This document shows positions 26,624 to 36,800 of a DNA stretch of 64,000 bases, in pieces. The notes under the pieces were generated by a model. The model did no database searches, was not told the DNA's origin, and saw only the letters and a program-made list of their open reading frames with translations. Source of the DNA: Duganella sacchari (lineage in GTDB: Bacteria > Pseudomonadota > Gammaproteobacteria > Burkholderiales > Burkholderiaceae_D). Each line of letters opens with the position of its first letter. The stretch's first letter is position 1. The position numbers and the translations under genes are program-made. The stretch is taken from positions 124,001 to 188,000 of the forward strand of contig NZ_FRCX01000004.1 in the NCBI RefSeq assembly GCF_900143065.1, written 5' to 3'.

Positions 26624-28965
26624 TTCTTCTCGTCCTTCTTCAACGGCGTATTAAAGTCACGCATCATATTGTTCTTGTCACGTTCGGTCTTGAACAGTTC
26701 CAGGCGCGATTGCGTTACCTTGCGTGGCCAGGCGTTGTTGGACGTGTCGATGTCGGCAGTTTCCCAGTACGGGTCCTGGGTCAGACTCACCATTGGTTCG
26801 TCGGTGACGATCAACTTGGTGATCTTGTGCGAGTTGTAGCGCCATACTTCGGCCGGAATGCGCTCGATATATTTTTTGCCGCTCTTGAGCTCAATTTCCA
26901 GGATCAGCGGCATCACCATGCCACCCAGGTTGGAGAAGTCCACCAGGTACAGGTGCTTGCCCTGATCCAGCAGTTTTTTCTCCCAAGGCTCCAGCTTTTC
27001 CACCGCTTCGTTGTAGCTGTTGCGGTCCTTGTTGGTGACGGTGAATTCGTCGTGCTCGTTGTAGAAGTCCTTCAGCTCAGGATGGGCGTCGAGGCGCTTC
27101 GGCAGGGCCTTGTTGCGCTGCTCGGAAACGGACACCGGTTCCGCATCGCGCTGCGCTTTTTTCCAGGCCTTCTCGGTTTCCGGGTTCTTGGTGTTCACAC
27201 CGTATTCGCTGATGCCGTCGATGCTGATATCGACCGGATCGGTGGTGTAGAACCAGCCGCGCCAGAACCAGTCCAGGTCCGTGCCGGAAGCGTCTTCCAT
27301 GGTGCGGAAGAAGTCCGCCGGCGTAGGGCGCTTGAACTTCCAGCGCTGCGCGTATTCGCGGAAGGCGAAGTCGAACAGTTCGCGGCCCAGGATTGTCTCG
27401 CGCAGGATGTTCAGGCCAGTCGCCGGTTTGGCGTAGGCGTTGTTACCCACCTGGAGCAGCGACTCCGAGTTGGTCATGATCGGCACCTGGTTCTTGCTGC
27501 GCATGTAGTCCACGATGTTGCGTGGCTCGCCGCGGCGCGATGGGTAGCCGTTTTCCCACTCCTGTTCGGCCAGGTACTGTACGAAGGTGTTGAGGCCTTC
27601 GTCCATCCAGGTCCACTGGCGTTCATCGGAGTTGATAATCATCGGGTAGTAGTTGTGGCCTACCTCGTGGATGATGACGCCGATCAGGCCATACTTGGTC
27701 TGCTGCGACCAGGTCAGTTCACCGGTCTTCTTGTCCTTGGTTGGACGCGGACCATTGAAGGAGATCATCGGGTATTCCATTCCGCCGACCGGACCATTGA
27801 CCGAAATCGCGGTCGGATACGGATAGTCGAAGCTGTACTTGTTGTACTTGTCGATAGTGTGGATGATGGCCTGGGTGCTGTACTTGCCCCACAGCGGATT
27901 GCCTTCCTTCGGATAGTAGGACATCGCCATCACATCGGTGGAGTCCTTCTTGAAGCCCTGTGCATCCCAGATGAACTTGCGGCTCGAGGCCCAGGCGAAG
28001 TCGCGGACGTTGGCTGCCTTGAAGTGCCAGGTCTTGCTGGCGCTGCTGTGCGATTTCTCGGCCTTGGTGGCTTCTTCCTGGGTGACGATGACGACTGGCG
28101 CGGTGGCGGTCTTCGCCTTGGCCAGGCGGTCGCGCTGGGCGGCGCTCAGCACATCGTCCGGGTTTTGCAGTTCGCCGGTGGAGGCGACGATGTGGTCGGC
28201 CGGGACGGTCAGCTGGACGTCGTAGTCGCCGAATTCCAGCGTGAATTCGCCGGTGCCCAGGAACTGCTTGTGCTGCCAGCCATACACGTCATAGTAGGCC
28301 GCCATGCGCGGGAACCACTGGGCGATTTCGAACAGGTCGTTCTTGTCGTCTTCAAAATGCTCGTAGCCGGAGCGGCCGCCCAGCACCTGCTGTTCGTTGA
28401 TGTTGTAGGACCAGTCGATGTTAAAGATGAACTTCTGGCCCGGTTTCAGCGGCGCAGGCAGGTCGATCCGCATCATGGTGCGGTTGATGACGTACTTCAG
28501 CGGCTGGCCATTGGCGCCCACCGTCTTGATCTTGAAGCCACCGTCGAATTCACGGCCGGCCAGAATGCCGCGCATGCCCTCGAACTTGTAGCCGTCATCC
28601 GGCGACGACGACTTGGCCCAGGCCTCGCGCGAAGGCTGGGTAAGCATCATGCGCGCGTCGGAGTCTTTTTTATAGATGTTCTGGTCCAGCTGCACCCACA
28701 GATAACTCAGCGTATCGGGCGAATTATTGTGATAGGTGATTTGCTCGCTGCCGGTGAGGGCGCGCTTGGCTTCATCCAGCGTGGCGCTGATGGTGTAGTC
28801 GGCGCGCTGCTGCCAATAGGCGTGGCCGGGCGCGCCGGAAGCGGTGCGGTAGGCGGTTGGCGTCGGCAAGGTCTCGTCGAGTTGACGGAATTTGTCGTCG
28901 AAGGGCTCCGCTGCGTAGGCGGAAACCGTCAGGCAAAGGGCCAGAAAGCCAAGGTGTTTGCGCAT
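26620..28965 (-). CDS. Secreted M1-family zinc metallopeptidase
   Basis: A 781-residue protein with a signal peptide ('HLGFLALCLTVSAYA'), the substrate-binding 'GGMEYPM' (residues 394-400) and the zinc motif HEVGH at H433/H437 with the third ligand E456 in 'MDEGLN'. This fits HEXXH-x18-E of gluzincins. The usual GAMEN is GGMEY here, as in the outer M1-like branch. It should cleave N-terminal residues from peptides in the periplasm. A GAGGAAAC ribosome-binding site precedes the ATG. It opens an operon with the DUF6702-like protein and the TonB receptor. Confidence 0.93.
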   Translation of the reverse strand: MRKHLGFLALCLTVSAYAAEPFDDKFRQLDETLPTPTAYRTASGAPGHAYWQQRADYTISATLDEAKRALTGSEQITYHNNSPDTLSYLWVQLDQNIYKKDSDARMMLTQPSREAWAKSSSPDDGYKFEGMRGILAGREFDGGFKIKTVGANGQPLKYVINRTMMRIDLPAPLKPGQKFIFNIDWSYNINEQQVLGGRSGYEHFEDDKNDLFEIAQWFPRMAAYYDVYGWQHKQFLGTGEFTLEFGDYDVQLTVPADHIVASTGELQNPDDVLSAAQRDRLAKAKTATAPVVIVTQEEATKAEKSHSSASKTWHFKAANVRDFAWASSRKFIWDAQGFKKDSTDVMAMSYYPKEGNPLWGKYSTQAIIHTIDKYNKYSFDYPYPTAISVNGPVGGMEYPMISFNGPRPTKDKKTGELTWSQQTKYGLIGVIIHEVGHNYYPMIINSDERQWTWMDEGLNTFVQYLAEQEWENGYPSRRGEPRNIVDYMRSKNQVPIMTNSESLLQVGNNAYAKPATGLNILRETILGRELFDFAFREYAQRWKFKRPTPADFFRTMEDASGTDLDWFWRGWFYTTDPVDISIDGISEYGVNTKNPETEKAWKKAQRDAEPVSVSEQRNKALPKRLDAHPELKDFYNEHDEFTVTNKDRNSYNEAVEKLEPWEKKLLDQGKHLYLVDFSNLGGMVMPLILEIELKSGKKYIERIPAEVWRYNSHKITKLIVTDEPMVSLTQDPYWETADIDTSNNAWPRKVTQSRLELFKTERDKNNMMRDFNTPLKKDEKK

Positions 28966-29034
28966 GGGGTTTGTTTCCTCTGGATAAGAGGATAAATTGT
29001 ATAGCAGGTTTTCAAACCTCGCCTGAAACTAGCT

Positions 29035-30549
29035 TCAGTTTTTCACCTGGGTTTCCTGGAACTTGTAATGCGCGTCGTCGGTTGCGGTGATCGCGGCCGA
29101 TGGCACGTCGAGCTTCATCAGGCGGGAGGCCCCGCCAGCACTGGCTTGCGGCCATTCCGGCAGGCCGGCGCCATTGGGATTGCCGGTTTTGATGAAGTTG
29201 GCAAAATAGCCCTGCATCTGGGTTGACAGCGCCCGATCATCGTCCGTCCATGCATAGACTTTATTTGTCGCCAGGTTGCCCATGGCGTACTCGATTTCCA
29301 CTGAGTGGTTGGCGCCTTCCTGGCCTGGACGCGGCCGTGTGTAGTAGTAGCGATAGACCGGCTTGCCGCTGCTGCGCGCATGGCTGTCTATCCACTTCCA
29401 CGTGCCAAAGCCGATAAAGCGGTCGCTGGCCAGCTCCGTCGCCGCCTGTTTGACGTCGCCGCTATAAGCCTGCTGGGCGGCGTCAGCCTGGTCGCCGTAC
29501 AGTTTTTTGAGGGCGGCGCTGAAGTTTTCCGCCGTCGGCGCGTTGTTGCCGAGGACTTGTTTGTAGTGGCCTTCGTAGGCATTCCAGCCCGCCAGCAAAG
29601 GGACGCGGGCTTGTTCGCCTGCCGCGTACATGGCCACTGGAGGACGTGGAATGACATAGCCGTCCTGAATCGCGGAGAACCAGGCGCCTGTTTTTTTGGT
29701 GGCGTCCAGCAGTTGCTGCGCTGTCAGGGCGCGCAATTCGGCAAGCGTGGATGCGCCTGCGGACCTGGCGAAACCTGCGCCGATCTGCTCGCCGACGTTC
29801 AACGGCGCAGGCGCCATATGGCCAAGCAGGGAGCCGCTTTCGCCGATGGCGCCTGCGATCAGGCCTTTGGCTTGCGGATTAATCATTTGCGCGCTGACCG
29901 AGAAAGAGCCGGCCGACTCGCCGGCGATGGTCACGCGTGCGGGATCGCCGCCAAAGGCCGCGATATTTTTCCTGACCCATTGCAGCGCCGCTGCCTGGTC
30001 CATCAGGCCGTAGTTGCCGGAAGCGCGGTTGGGCGATTCTTTGGTGAGTTCGGGGTGGGCCAGGAAGCCGAATACGTTCAGGCGGTAATTGACGGTCAGC
30101 GTGACGATGCCTTTGCTGGCCATGCTTTCGCCGTCGTAGCGCGGTTCGGAGCCGTCGCCGGCGGCAAAGCCGCCGCCGTAGAAATAGACCACTACCGGCA
30201 GCTTCTCCTTGTCTGACCGTACAGGCGTCCAGACATTCAGGTACAGACAGTCTTCGCTGACGCCATCGGAACGAAACACCATATCGTCAAACAGCGGCAG
30301 TTGCATGCAGCGCGCTGCAAAATGGTCCGCTTTGCGGACGCCTTTCCAGCTGGCGGCCGCTTGCGGCGCTTTCCAGCGAAGGGCGCCGACTGGCGGGGCC
30401 GCAAACGGAATTCCCTTGAATGACTTGACGCCGGATGCCTCCTGCACGCCATCCACGATGCCATTGGCAGTGGTGGCTCTCGGTGCGGCGGCATGGGCGG
30501 AAAGGGCAAGCAGACTGGAAGAGACGAGCAGCAAACCGGCTTTTTTCAT
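29035..30549 (-). CDS. Secreted type-B carboxylesterase
   Basis: A 504-residue alpha/beta hydrolase with a signal peptide ('LLLVSSSLLALSAHA'). The nucleophile S212 lies in 'GESAGS', the oxyanion-hole loop is 'YFYGGGFAAGDG', and 'EDCLYLNVWTP' is the type-B signature near residue 99. It hydrolyses esters in the periplasm or outside the cell; the substrate is unknown. The ribosome-binding site is weak. It stands alone, 69 bases after the M1 peptidase start. Given the pectin genes nearby it could act on plant-derived esters, but this is speculation. Confidence 0.92.
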   Translation of the reverse strand: MKKAGLLLVSSSLLALSAHAAAPRATTANGIVDGVQEASGVKSFKGIPFAAPPVGALRWKAPQAAASWKGVRKADHFAARCMQLPLFDDMVFRSDGVSEDCLYLNVWTPVRSDKEKLPVVVYFYGGGFAAGDGSEPRYDGESMASKGIVTLTVNYRLNVFGFLAHPELTKESPNRASGNYGLMDQAAALQWVRKNIAAFGGDPARVTIAGESAGSFSVSAQMINPQAKGLIAGAIGESGSLLGHMAPAPLNVGEQIGAGFARSAGASTLAELRALTAQQLLDATKKTGAWFSAIQDGYVIPRPPVAMYAAGEQARVPLLAGWNAYEGHYKQVLGNNAPTAENFSAALKKLYGDQADAAQQAYSGDVKQAATELASDRFIGFGTWKWIDSHARSSGKPVYRYYYTRPRPGQEGANHSVEIEYAMGNLATNKVYAWTDDDRALSTQMQGYFANFIKTGNPNGAGLPEWPQASAGGASRLMKLDVPSAAITATDDAHYKFQETQVKN

Positions 30550-30758
30550 GGCGTGAGCGGGGTAGGGGAATCAGGAGATTCACTATATCGCAAAACGTCA
30601 TCATACGAAGCTGACGCTGATGCTGCATCGCCGCAGACTTCGTGTGGAAACGCGCGGATCGCGGTTATTTAAGCGTGTGCTTCCCGGTGGCCGATCGCAG
30701 TAAAATCGCTGCTCCGGCGGCATCCGCTGACTGGACAGCGAAACAGAGGAGAGAGACG

Positions 30759-31235
30759 ATGATATCCAAGAACACGATCTGCCTGTGGTACGACAAAGAC
30801 GCGGAAGAAGCCGCGAATTTTTACGCCAGCGTTTTCCCGGACAGCAAAGTCACCGCCGTGCACCGTGCACCCGGCGATTTCCCGGGCGGTCAGCAGGGAC
30901 AGGTGCTGACAGTGGAGTTCACGGTCTGTGGCGTGCCCTGCGTGGGCCTCAACGGCGGGCCGATTTTCAAGCACAGCGAAGCTTTTTCATTCCAGATCGC
31001 GACCGACAACCAGGAAGAAACGGACCGCTACTGGAATGCGATCATCGGCAACGGTGGCGCCGCCAGCGAATGCGGCTGGTGCAAGGACAAATGGGGACTA
31101 TCGTGGCAGATCACACCGCGCGTCCTCACCGATGCCATGGCCAAGGGCGGCGAGGTCGCGCAGCGCGCATTCCAGGCGATGATGAAGATGTCGAAAATCG
31201 ATGTGGCGCAGATTGAAGCCGCAGTGCGCGGTTAA
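30759..31235 (+). CDS. VOC-superfamily protein (PhnB-like)
   Basis: A 158-residue protein with the PhnB/3-demethylubiquinone-methyltransferase-like VOC fold. It has 'ICLWYDKDAEEAANFYASVFPDS', then 'LNGGPIFKHSEAFSFQI' and the closing 'WGLSWQITPRVL'. These dimeric cupped-barrel proteins can bind metals or act in resistance and detoxification, but the function of this branch is not known. The ATG at 30759 is chosen because GAGGAGAG precedes it; the frame upstream to 30642 looks non-coding. It is convergent with the next VOC gene. Confidence 0.9.
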   Translation: MISKNTICLWYDKDAEEAANFYASVFPDSKVTAVHRAPGDFPGGQQGQVLTVEFTVCGVPCVGLNGGPIFKHSEAFSFQIATDNQEETDRYWNAIIGNGGAASECGWCKDKWGLSWQITPRVLTDAMAKGGEVAQRAFQAMMKMSKIDVAQIEAAVRG

Positions 31236-31249
31236 TCAGCGTCCAGCAT

Positions 31250-31636
31250 TTACTGGCCGGCTGGCGGCTCCCACAGTTCGACCTTGTTGCCTTCAGGGTC
31301 GATCACCCAGCCGAACTTGCCGTATTCGGAATCGTCGGTCTTGTCCATTACCTGGCAGCCTTCGTCGCGCAGCGCTTGCAGCAGCGCGCCCAGGTCGGCC
31401 ACGCGGTAGTTAATCATGAACGGGGAGGCACCCGGCGCGAAGTGGCCGCTGTCGGCAGCGCTGATGCACCATGCGGTGGTGCCGCCTACCGGTTTGCCCG
31501 ATTCGTCGGACCAGTCAAACGCCGCGCCACCCCATACCTGCACGTCGATGCCCAAATGGGTCTTGTACCACTCGCGCAGCGCTGCCGGATCTTTCGCATA
31601 GAAGAACACGCCGCCTATCCCCGTCACCCGCTTCAT
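31250..31636 (-). CDS. Glyoxalase-like VOC protein
   Basis: A 128-residue VOC-domain protein with the typical 'GIGGVFFYAKDPAALREWYKTH' start and 'GWVIDPEGNKVELWEPP' end. It resembles glyoxalase/bleomycin-resistance proteins; the reaction is unknown. AAGGGGA precedes the ATG. It is convergent with the other VOC gene and divergent from the lone receiver. Confidence 0.92.
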   Translation of the reverse strand: MKRVTGIGGVFFYAKDPAALREWYKTHLGIDVQVWGGAAFDWSDESGKPVGGTTAWCISAADSGHFAPGASPFMINYRVADLGALLQALRDEGCQVMDKTDDSEYGKFGWVIDPEGNKVELWEPPAGQ

Positions 31637-31739
31637 ATCGTCCCCTTATTTGTTGTTTTGGCTAGGTGCGCTGGCGAACATACACCGTGCGGCACCGTTG
31701 CTACGATTCTCCCACAATTTCAAACAAGTGAGGCTGATC

Positions 31740-32108
31740 ATGGCAAGCGCAAAACAGGTTCTGGTGGTGGACGATAATGTCGATATGGTGGAGTCGCTGT
31801 CGGCACTGTTGCAGTGCCAGGGCTATGAAACCGCCGCCGCCCATAACGGCTACGAAGCCTGCGACTGGGTGCGGGATGCGATGCCCAAGGCAATCATCAT
31901 GGATCTGGGCATGCCATGGATGGATGGCTTTGGCGCCGTGCGGGCGATCCGCCGTATGCCGGGCGCGCAGTCGGTGCCGATCATTGCGCTGACGGGGTCC
32001 GCCGACCGCGACTCGGCCAAGAAGGCCGTCGCGGCGGGCTTTACCCAGCATTTCTCCAAGCCGCTCAACTTCGATCACCTGAATCAGTATTTGAACAGCC
32101 TGTCCTGA
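31740..32108 (+). CDS. Single-domain response regulator (receiver only)
   Basis: A 122-residue CheY-like receiver. The acidic pair is in 'VLVVDDNVDM', the phosphorylation site is the Asp in 'IIMDLGMPWMDG', and the conserved Thr/Ser ('ALTGSA') and Lys ('FSKPL') are present, so it should be phosphorylatable. No output domain follows. It probably relays phosphate from a kinase elsewhere, possibly the orphan hybrid kinase in this window. GAGG lies about 9 bases before the ATG. Confidence 0.9.
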   Translation: MASAKQVLVVDDNVDMVESLSALLQCQGYETAAAHNGYEACDWVRDAMPKAIIMDLGMPWMDGFGAVRAIRRMPGAQSVPIIALTGSADRDSAKKAVAAGFTQHFSKPLNFDHLNQYLNSLS

Positions 32109-32122
32109 GGGCAGAGAGCTGA

Positions 32123-33793
32123 TTAGCGCAGCGTTTCCGTCAGCACGCGGCCTTCCGCGCCTGCTGGCGGACGTACGTGCAGCAGATTGGCCAGGGTCGG
32201 CGCGATGTCGACCACTTCCGCGTACTGGCCGTAGGCGCCTGGCTTGACCCAGCGTTTACCCATGATCATCAGCGGTACGTTGGTGTCGTAGGCGTATGGC
32301 GAGCCATGCGAAGTGCCACTGACGCCGGTGCCGAAGTACCAGAATGGCTTGGTAATCACCATCAGATCACCCGACGACTCACGGTTCCAGGCGCGGCGCA
32401 TCAGGGTATTGATATGCGTGCCTTGTACCGCGCCGCTTTCAAACTGGGTGCGGGTGATGGCGTCCACAATGCCGTTTTGTGCCAGCAGGTAGCGCGCGGC
32501 GGCGGTTTCCACTTCTTCGCGTTTCAGCTTGTTCTGGTCGACCAGCGCATAGTCCAGATGGATGTTGGGCAGCGACCATGCCTGCACCAGTTTGGCGACA
32601 CCGAATTTTTCCGACAGATGCTGGTCCAGGGCGGCCATGAGCTTGTCACCATCGAGGCGCTCGGCGTCCAGGTGCTGGGTTTTCGAGAATTCCGGCGTGT
32701 TGGGGAAGCCATGGTCGGCGGTCAGCACCACCAGCACATTGTCCATGCCGACGCGCTTGTCCAGGTAGTTGAAGAAGTCTGCCACCATGCGGTCCAGGCG
32801 TTGCAGATGGTCGTGCGACAGTTTGCTTTCCGGACCGAACGCGTGGTTCACGTAGTCGTGCGCCGACAGGCTGACGCCCAGGATGTCCGGCACACCGGCC
32901 GGATTGCGGCCCAGGTTTTCGCCTTCCACCGCAGCGCGGGCGAAGTCCAGCGTCAGCTGGTCCAGGAACGGACCCACGCGCAGGCTGGCGTAGTAGCCCG
33001 CATCGATTTCGCCGCTTTCGCTGTAGTAGGTGTATGGCAGGCGGTTGTGGGAACCGGCTTTGGGAATGTTCAGGTCTTCGCTGGCGTCGCCTTCATAGGC
33101 GGCAGCCGGCAGCAGCGGCGCCCAGGTTTTGCCGTAGAAGCGGTCCTGCGGCTTGGTGGCCAGGTACTTGCTGACCCACTCAGGATGCTGCTTCATGTAG
33201 TAGGTGCTGCTGGCGAAGTTGCCGGTCTTTTCCATGTACATATAAGCGGTGCCGGTTTTGCCCGCCAGCAGAATCGCGCCACGGTCTTTGCCGGAAACCG
33301 TGATCACCTTGCTCCTGCTGCCGGTGGCGTAGCGCAGTTCATCGCCCAGCGTATTGACTTTCAGTTTGGCGGGCGAGGTGCCGTCCGCAGGCTTGGTTTC
33401 TTCGCCGATGTAGCTGTAGTTGCTGTCTTCGGTGCAGTAGACCGATTTTTTGGTGACTGGATCGATCCAGTTGTTGCCGATGATCCCGTGCACGTAGGGG
33501 TAGGCGCCGGTCAGTACGGCGCTGTGGCCGATCGCGGTCACGGTCACGCCGTGGGCCTGGTGCGCGTTGCTGAACGATGCGCCCTGGTCCAGCATGCGGC
33601 GCAGACCACCCTGGCCGAACTGGTCGCGGTAGCGCTGCACCTGTTCATTCGGCAGGCCATCCACCACCAGCACGACGACGAGCTTGGGCAGGGGGGAGGC
33701 AGTAGTTGGCGCCGCTGGCGCAGCGTAGCAGCTGGACAGGGCAAAGCAGGATGCGGCGAGTACGATCGCGCGCAGGGACATTTTCTTCGTCAT
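32123..33793 (-). CDS. Alkaline-phosphatase-superfamily lipoprotein (PafA-like)
   Basis: About 556 residues from the ATG at 33793. The N-terminal signal ends in a lipobox-like 'ALSSC', predicting lipidation in the periplasm. Metal and nucleophile regions are 'VVVLVVDGLP', 'VTVTAIGHSAVLTGAYP' (Thr/Ser nucleophile area), 'DILGVSLSAHDYVNHAFGP', 'LTADHGFPN' and 'SGTSHGSPYAYDTNVP'. These match the PafA/nucleotide pyrophosphatase branch of zinc phosphatases. It probably hydrolyses phosphate mono- or diesters. The frame continues upstream to 33913, but that part overlaps an inverted repeat and lacks coding character. It is monocistronic. Confidence 0.88.
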   Translation of the reverse strand: MTKKMSLRAIVLAASCFALSSCYAAPAAPTTASPLPKLVVVLVVDGLPNEQVQRYRDQFGQGGLRRMLDQGASFSNAHQAHGVTVTAIGHSAVLTGAYPYVHGIIGNNWIDPVTKKSVYCTEDSNYSYIGEETKPADGTSPAKLKVNTLGDELRYATGSRSKVITVSGKDRGAILLAGKTGTAYMYMEKTGNFASSTYYMKQHPEWVSKYLATKPQDRFYGKTWAPLLPAAAYEGDASEDLNIPKAGSHNRLPYTYYSESGEIDAGYYASLRVGPFLDQLTLDFARAAVEGENLGRNPAGVPDILGVSLSAHDYVNHAFGPESKLSHDHLQRLDRMVADFFNYLDKRVGMDNVLVVLTADHGFPNTPEFSKTQHLDAERLDGDKLMAALDQHLSEKFGVAKLVQAWSLPNIHLDYALVDQNKLKREEVETAAARYLLAQNGIVDAITRTQFESGAVQGTHINTLMRRAWNRESSGDLMVITKPFWYFGTGVSGTSHGSPYAYDTNVPLMIMGKRWVKPGAYGQYAEVVDIAPTLANLLHVRPPAGAEGRVLTETLR

Positions 33794-33811
33794 ATAGGTC
33801 GTCGTCAGGTT

Positions 33812-33868
33812 GAATGGGGTAGCGCAGCCGCGTAGCGTAACACGCGCGTGCGGCATGCTACCCCATTC
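33812..33868. repeat. Long inverted repeat with 12-base perfect arms
   Basis: GAATGGGGTAGC (33812-33823) pairs exactly with GCTACCCCATTC (33857-33868). The 33-base loop contains further self-complementary GC-rich bases (CCGC/GCGG), so a stable stem-loop is possible. It lies between the stop of the pectate lyase fusion and the start of the phosphatase gene, both on the minus strand. It may terminate the pectin transcript or form a leader structure of the phosphatase mRNA. No T-run follows, so classical intrinsic termination is not shown. Confidence 0.6.
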
Positions 33869-33894
33869 GTATGACGATACGATGACAGCTTTAT

Positions 33895-36800
33895 TTAAGG
33901 CTGTGGATTCCATCCCGCGCCGCCGCCGTAAGCGGCAAACACACGGGTGCGGTCGGCAAAACCGGCCGCCACGTCGCTGGCACTGAGCTGGAAACCTCCC
34001 ACGCGCGCGGCCAGGTTGATGGCGTCCCCGCTCATCGTGGTGCTGCCATACTCGCGCCAGCCGCTGACGGCGCTGGCGGCTACGGGATTCGGCGCCGGCT
34101 GGCTGTTGACGCCTGCACTGGCCCAGCCCACGGTGGCGATATGGCTATCCATCCTGGTGTTGATGAAAGCGATGTTGTCCCAGTAGGCCGTGCTGCCGGC
34201 GCTGCGCGCGAGGTAGGTGGCGCCGGCAGGCACGTCGCCGTGCTGCGGGCCAGGGCCGGCGCCATGCGTCAGGCTGCAGTTGAGGAAGACATAGCCTTTA
34301 TCAGTGGCGTTGGCCACGCGCGCCTGCAGGATATAGCCGCCGCTGCCAGCGTTGCTGGTGTCGCCCACCGAACGGATCTCGCTTTCTTCAAACAGCGCGA
34401 CGCGGCTGCTGCCCCAGATGAAGTCCACATTGCCCGCCACCAGCGTGTGCCAGAACCACGCATAGCCTTTCAGGTTCAGCGTGTCCTGTTCGCTGTAGAA
34501 ATTGGCGTTTTTGGCGATCAGGCGGCCGCTGTCGTTGTTGAAGTAGAGGGTTTCCGCCTGTGCGGAGATGGCGTTGGAGCGCAGCGTGGTGTTCTTCAGC
34601 GTGAGGGTGTCGAGCACCAGCATATCGGACGATTCCACCAGCATCACCGCGCGTCCGCCCGCTGCTGCCGCATCCAGACTGGCCTGGCTGGCGCCGGAGC
34701 CGGTGTTGAGCGTGTCGTAGTTGGTGTACTGGATGATGGCGCCGTCGCGGCTGTCGCCTTTCAGCGTCACGTTATCTTTGCCGCGCAGGTAGAGCAGTTC
34801 GTTATAGACGCCGTTGCGGATGTGGATGGTGACAGGATCTGCGGCGCCCAGCATCTGCATGGCGAAATTCAGCGCGCCCTGGACGGTGCTGAAGTCTGTA
34901 TCGGCAGCGTCGCCCACCGTCAGGCTGTTGCCGATGGCCGGCGCGCTGGCGCGGGTGGTGAACGACCAGTCACCCAGCTTGCCTATGCCGGCAAACGGCA
35001 CGCCACCCAGGGCCGTGCCGGTAAACACGCCGTTCGAGATGGCGACATAGTACTCGGTGCCGTAGGCCAGCCGGTTGGCGTGCGGCTTGATGGTGACGGT
35101 ATTGCCGCTGATGGTGATGGGCGTGGTGTTCACCTTGCGCACATTGGCCTGGCCGGGATAGCCCAGTACATCGCTCTCGCCGGACAGCCGGATGACATCA
35201 ACCAGCGCGTTGTCGGTCTTGCGGAAGATACGGATGCTGCCGCCGGTGCCCAGTGTGGGCGGAGTGTCAAAGGTCAGCTTGAGCGACGCGTCCACCTGGA
35301 TCGTGTCCGCGTGGGCGGCCGGCAGCGTGGCGCCGGCCAGCGCATAGGTTTGCACGGGCTGCACGAACTGCGGGCTGATTGTGGCGGCAATGGTGCGCGT
35401 CAGGGTTGGATCGGATGCGCTGGTCACGGTGATGGTGGCATTGCCCGCGCCAACCGCAGTTACCGTCAGCGCCTTACCGTTGATGGCGACTGCCGCCACG
35501 CCGGGATTGCTGGACGAAGCAGTGAAGTCATCCAGCGTGCCATCCGGCTTCAGCGCCGTCACGCTGACAGCCAGCGGCGCGTCGCCGACTTCGGCGGCAT
35601 AGGTCAGCGCTGCCGGATTGAGTGTCAGCTGCGAAGGCTTCAACGCCGGATTGCCGATGCGGACGTCGTCAATCTGGAAGGACTTGTTGGCCGTGTACAG
35701 GCCCACTACGCCGCGATCCGCGAAAGCGGCGTCGGTTACGCTGCCCAGCGCTTCGCCGTCCAGATAGACCGTGAGCGTGGTGCCGATCATTTCAAAGCGC
35801 ACGGTGTAGAACTGCGCATCCATCTGAATCGGCTTCTTCACCTGCTTGGGACGCGTCAGGGTACCGTTAAGCATTCTGGCGATTTCCACCTGCGTGCTGG
35901 TGGTGGCGCTTTGCACGTTGAGTCCCGCGCCATACCAGTTGCTGGCATCCTTGTAACGTGTGAGCAGGTACAGTAGCTTGTTGCCGGTGGTGCTGTTGGT
36001 CAGCGGCTTGATGCGCGCCTCGACATAGTAATCGCCGTTGGGCACATTGGCCATGGCGCTGGACTTGAGCGTGGCCAGCACGCCGCCGGTGCCCGCTGCC
36101 GTGTATTGCATCACGATGTTGGCCGCACCCACGGTCTCGTTCTTGACGCTGAAGCTGCCGTTAGGGCCGGCCACCGGCAGCAGGTTCCAGTTAGCCATGC
36201 TGCTGCTCTGGAAGTCATCGCAGAAGTACAGGCCGGTGGCGGGGCAGGTCAGGGTGACGGTGGGATCGGGCGTGACATTGCCGCTGCCGCTGATGCTGGT
36301 CGTCAGCTTGCCAGCGCCGGCTTGGGCAATGGCGTTGGCCTTGACCAGCGCCACCGGACGCGCGCTGTAGGCATAAGGAACGCTGTAGGCGACGCTGTTC
36401 GGCGTCGAACATCCCGCCAGTGCGGCGCCGTTCAGCACCGAGCCGGCATCCTTGAACGCGCCGGGCACGGTGCCGCCGATCGGCGTCACCACCTCGTCGC
36501 AGCGCGTCACGCCGGCAATCTCGAACACGTTGTTGTTGGACAGGATCTGCGCCTGCTGGCCGACGCCCACGCTGTATTCATAGGGATAGGCCGGATGCGA
36601 TTTGCTGCCCACGAAGTAGTTGTTGAACAGGTGGACCTGGCCATAGCGCACCCGTGGCGCACGGCTGACGATGTCGCGGAAGACGTTGTTGCTGAAGGTG
36701 ATGTGCAGCTTGCCGTTGTCCCCAGTGGCGGTGTCGCTGGAACCGATCAGATTATTCTTGCGGTGCTGGCCAAATACGTTGTACGACACGGTCACGTAGT

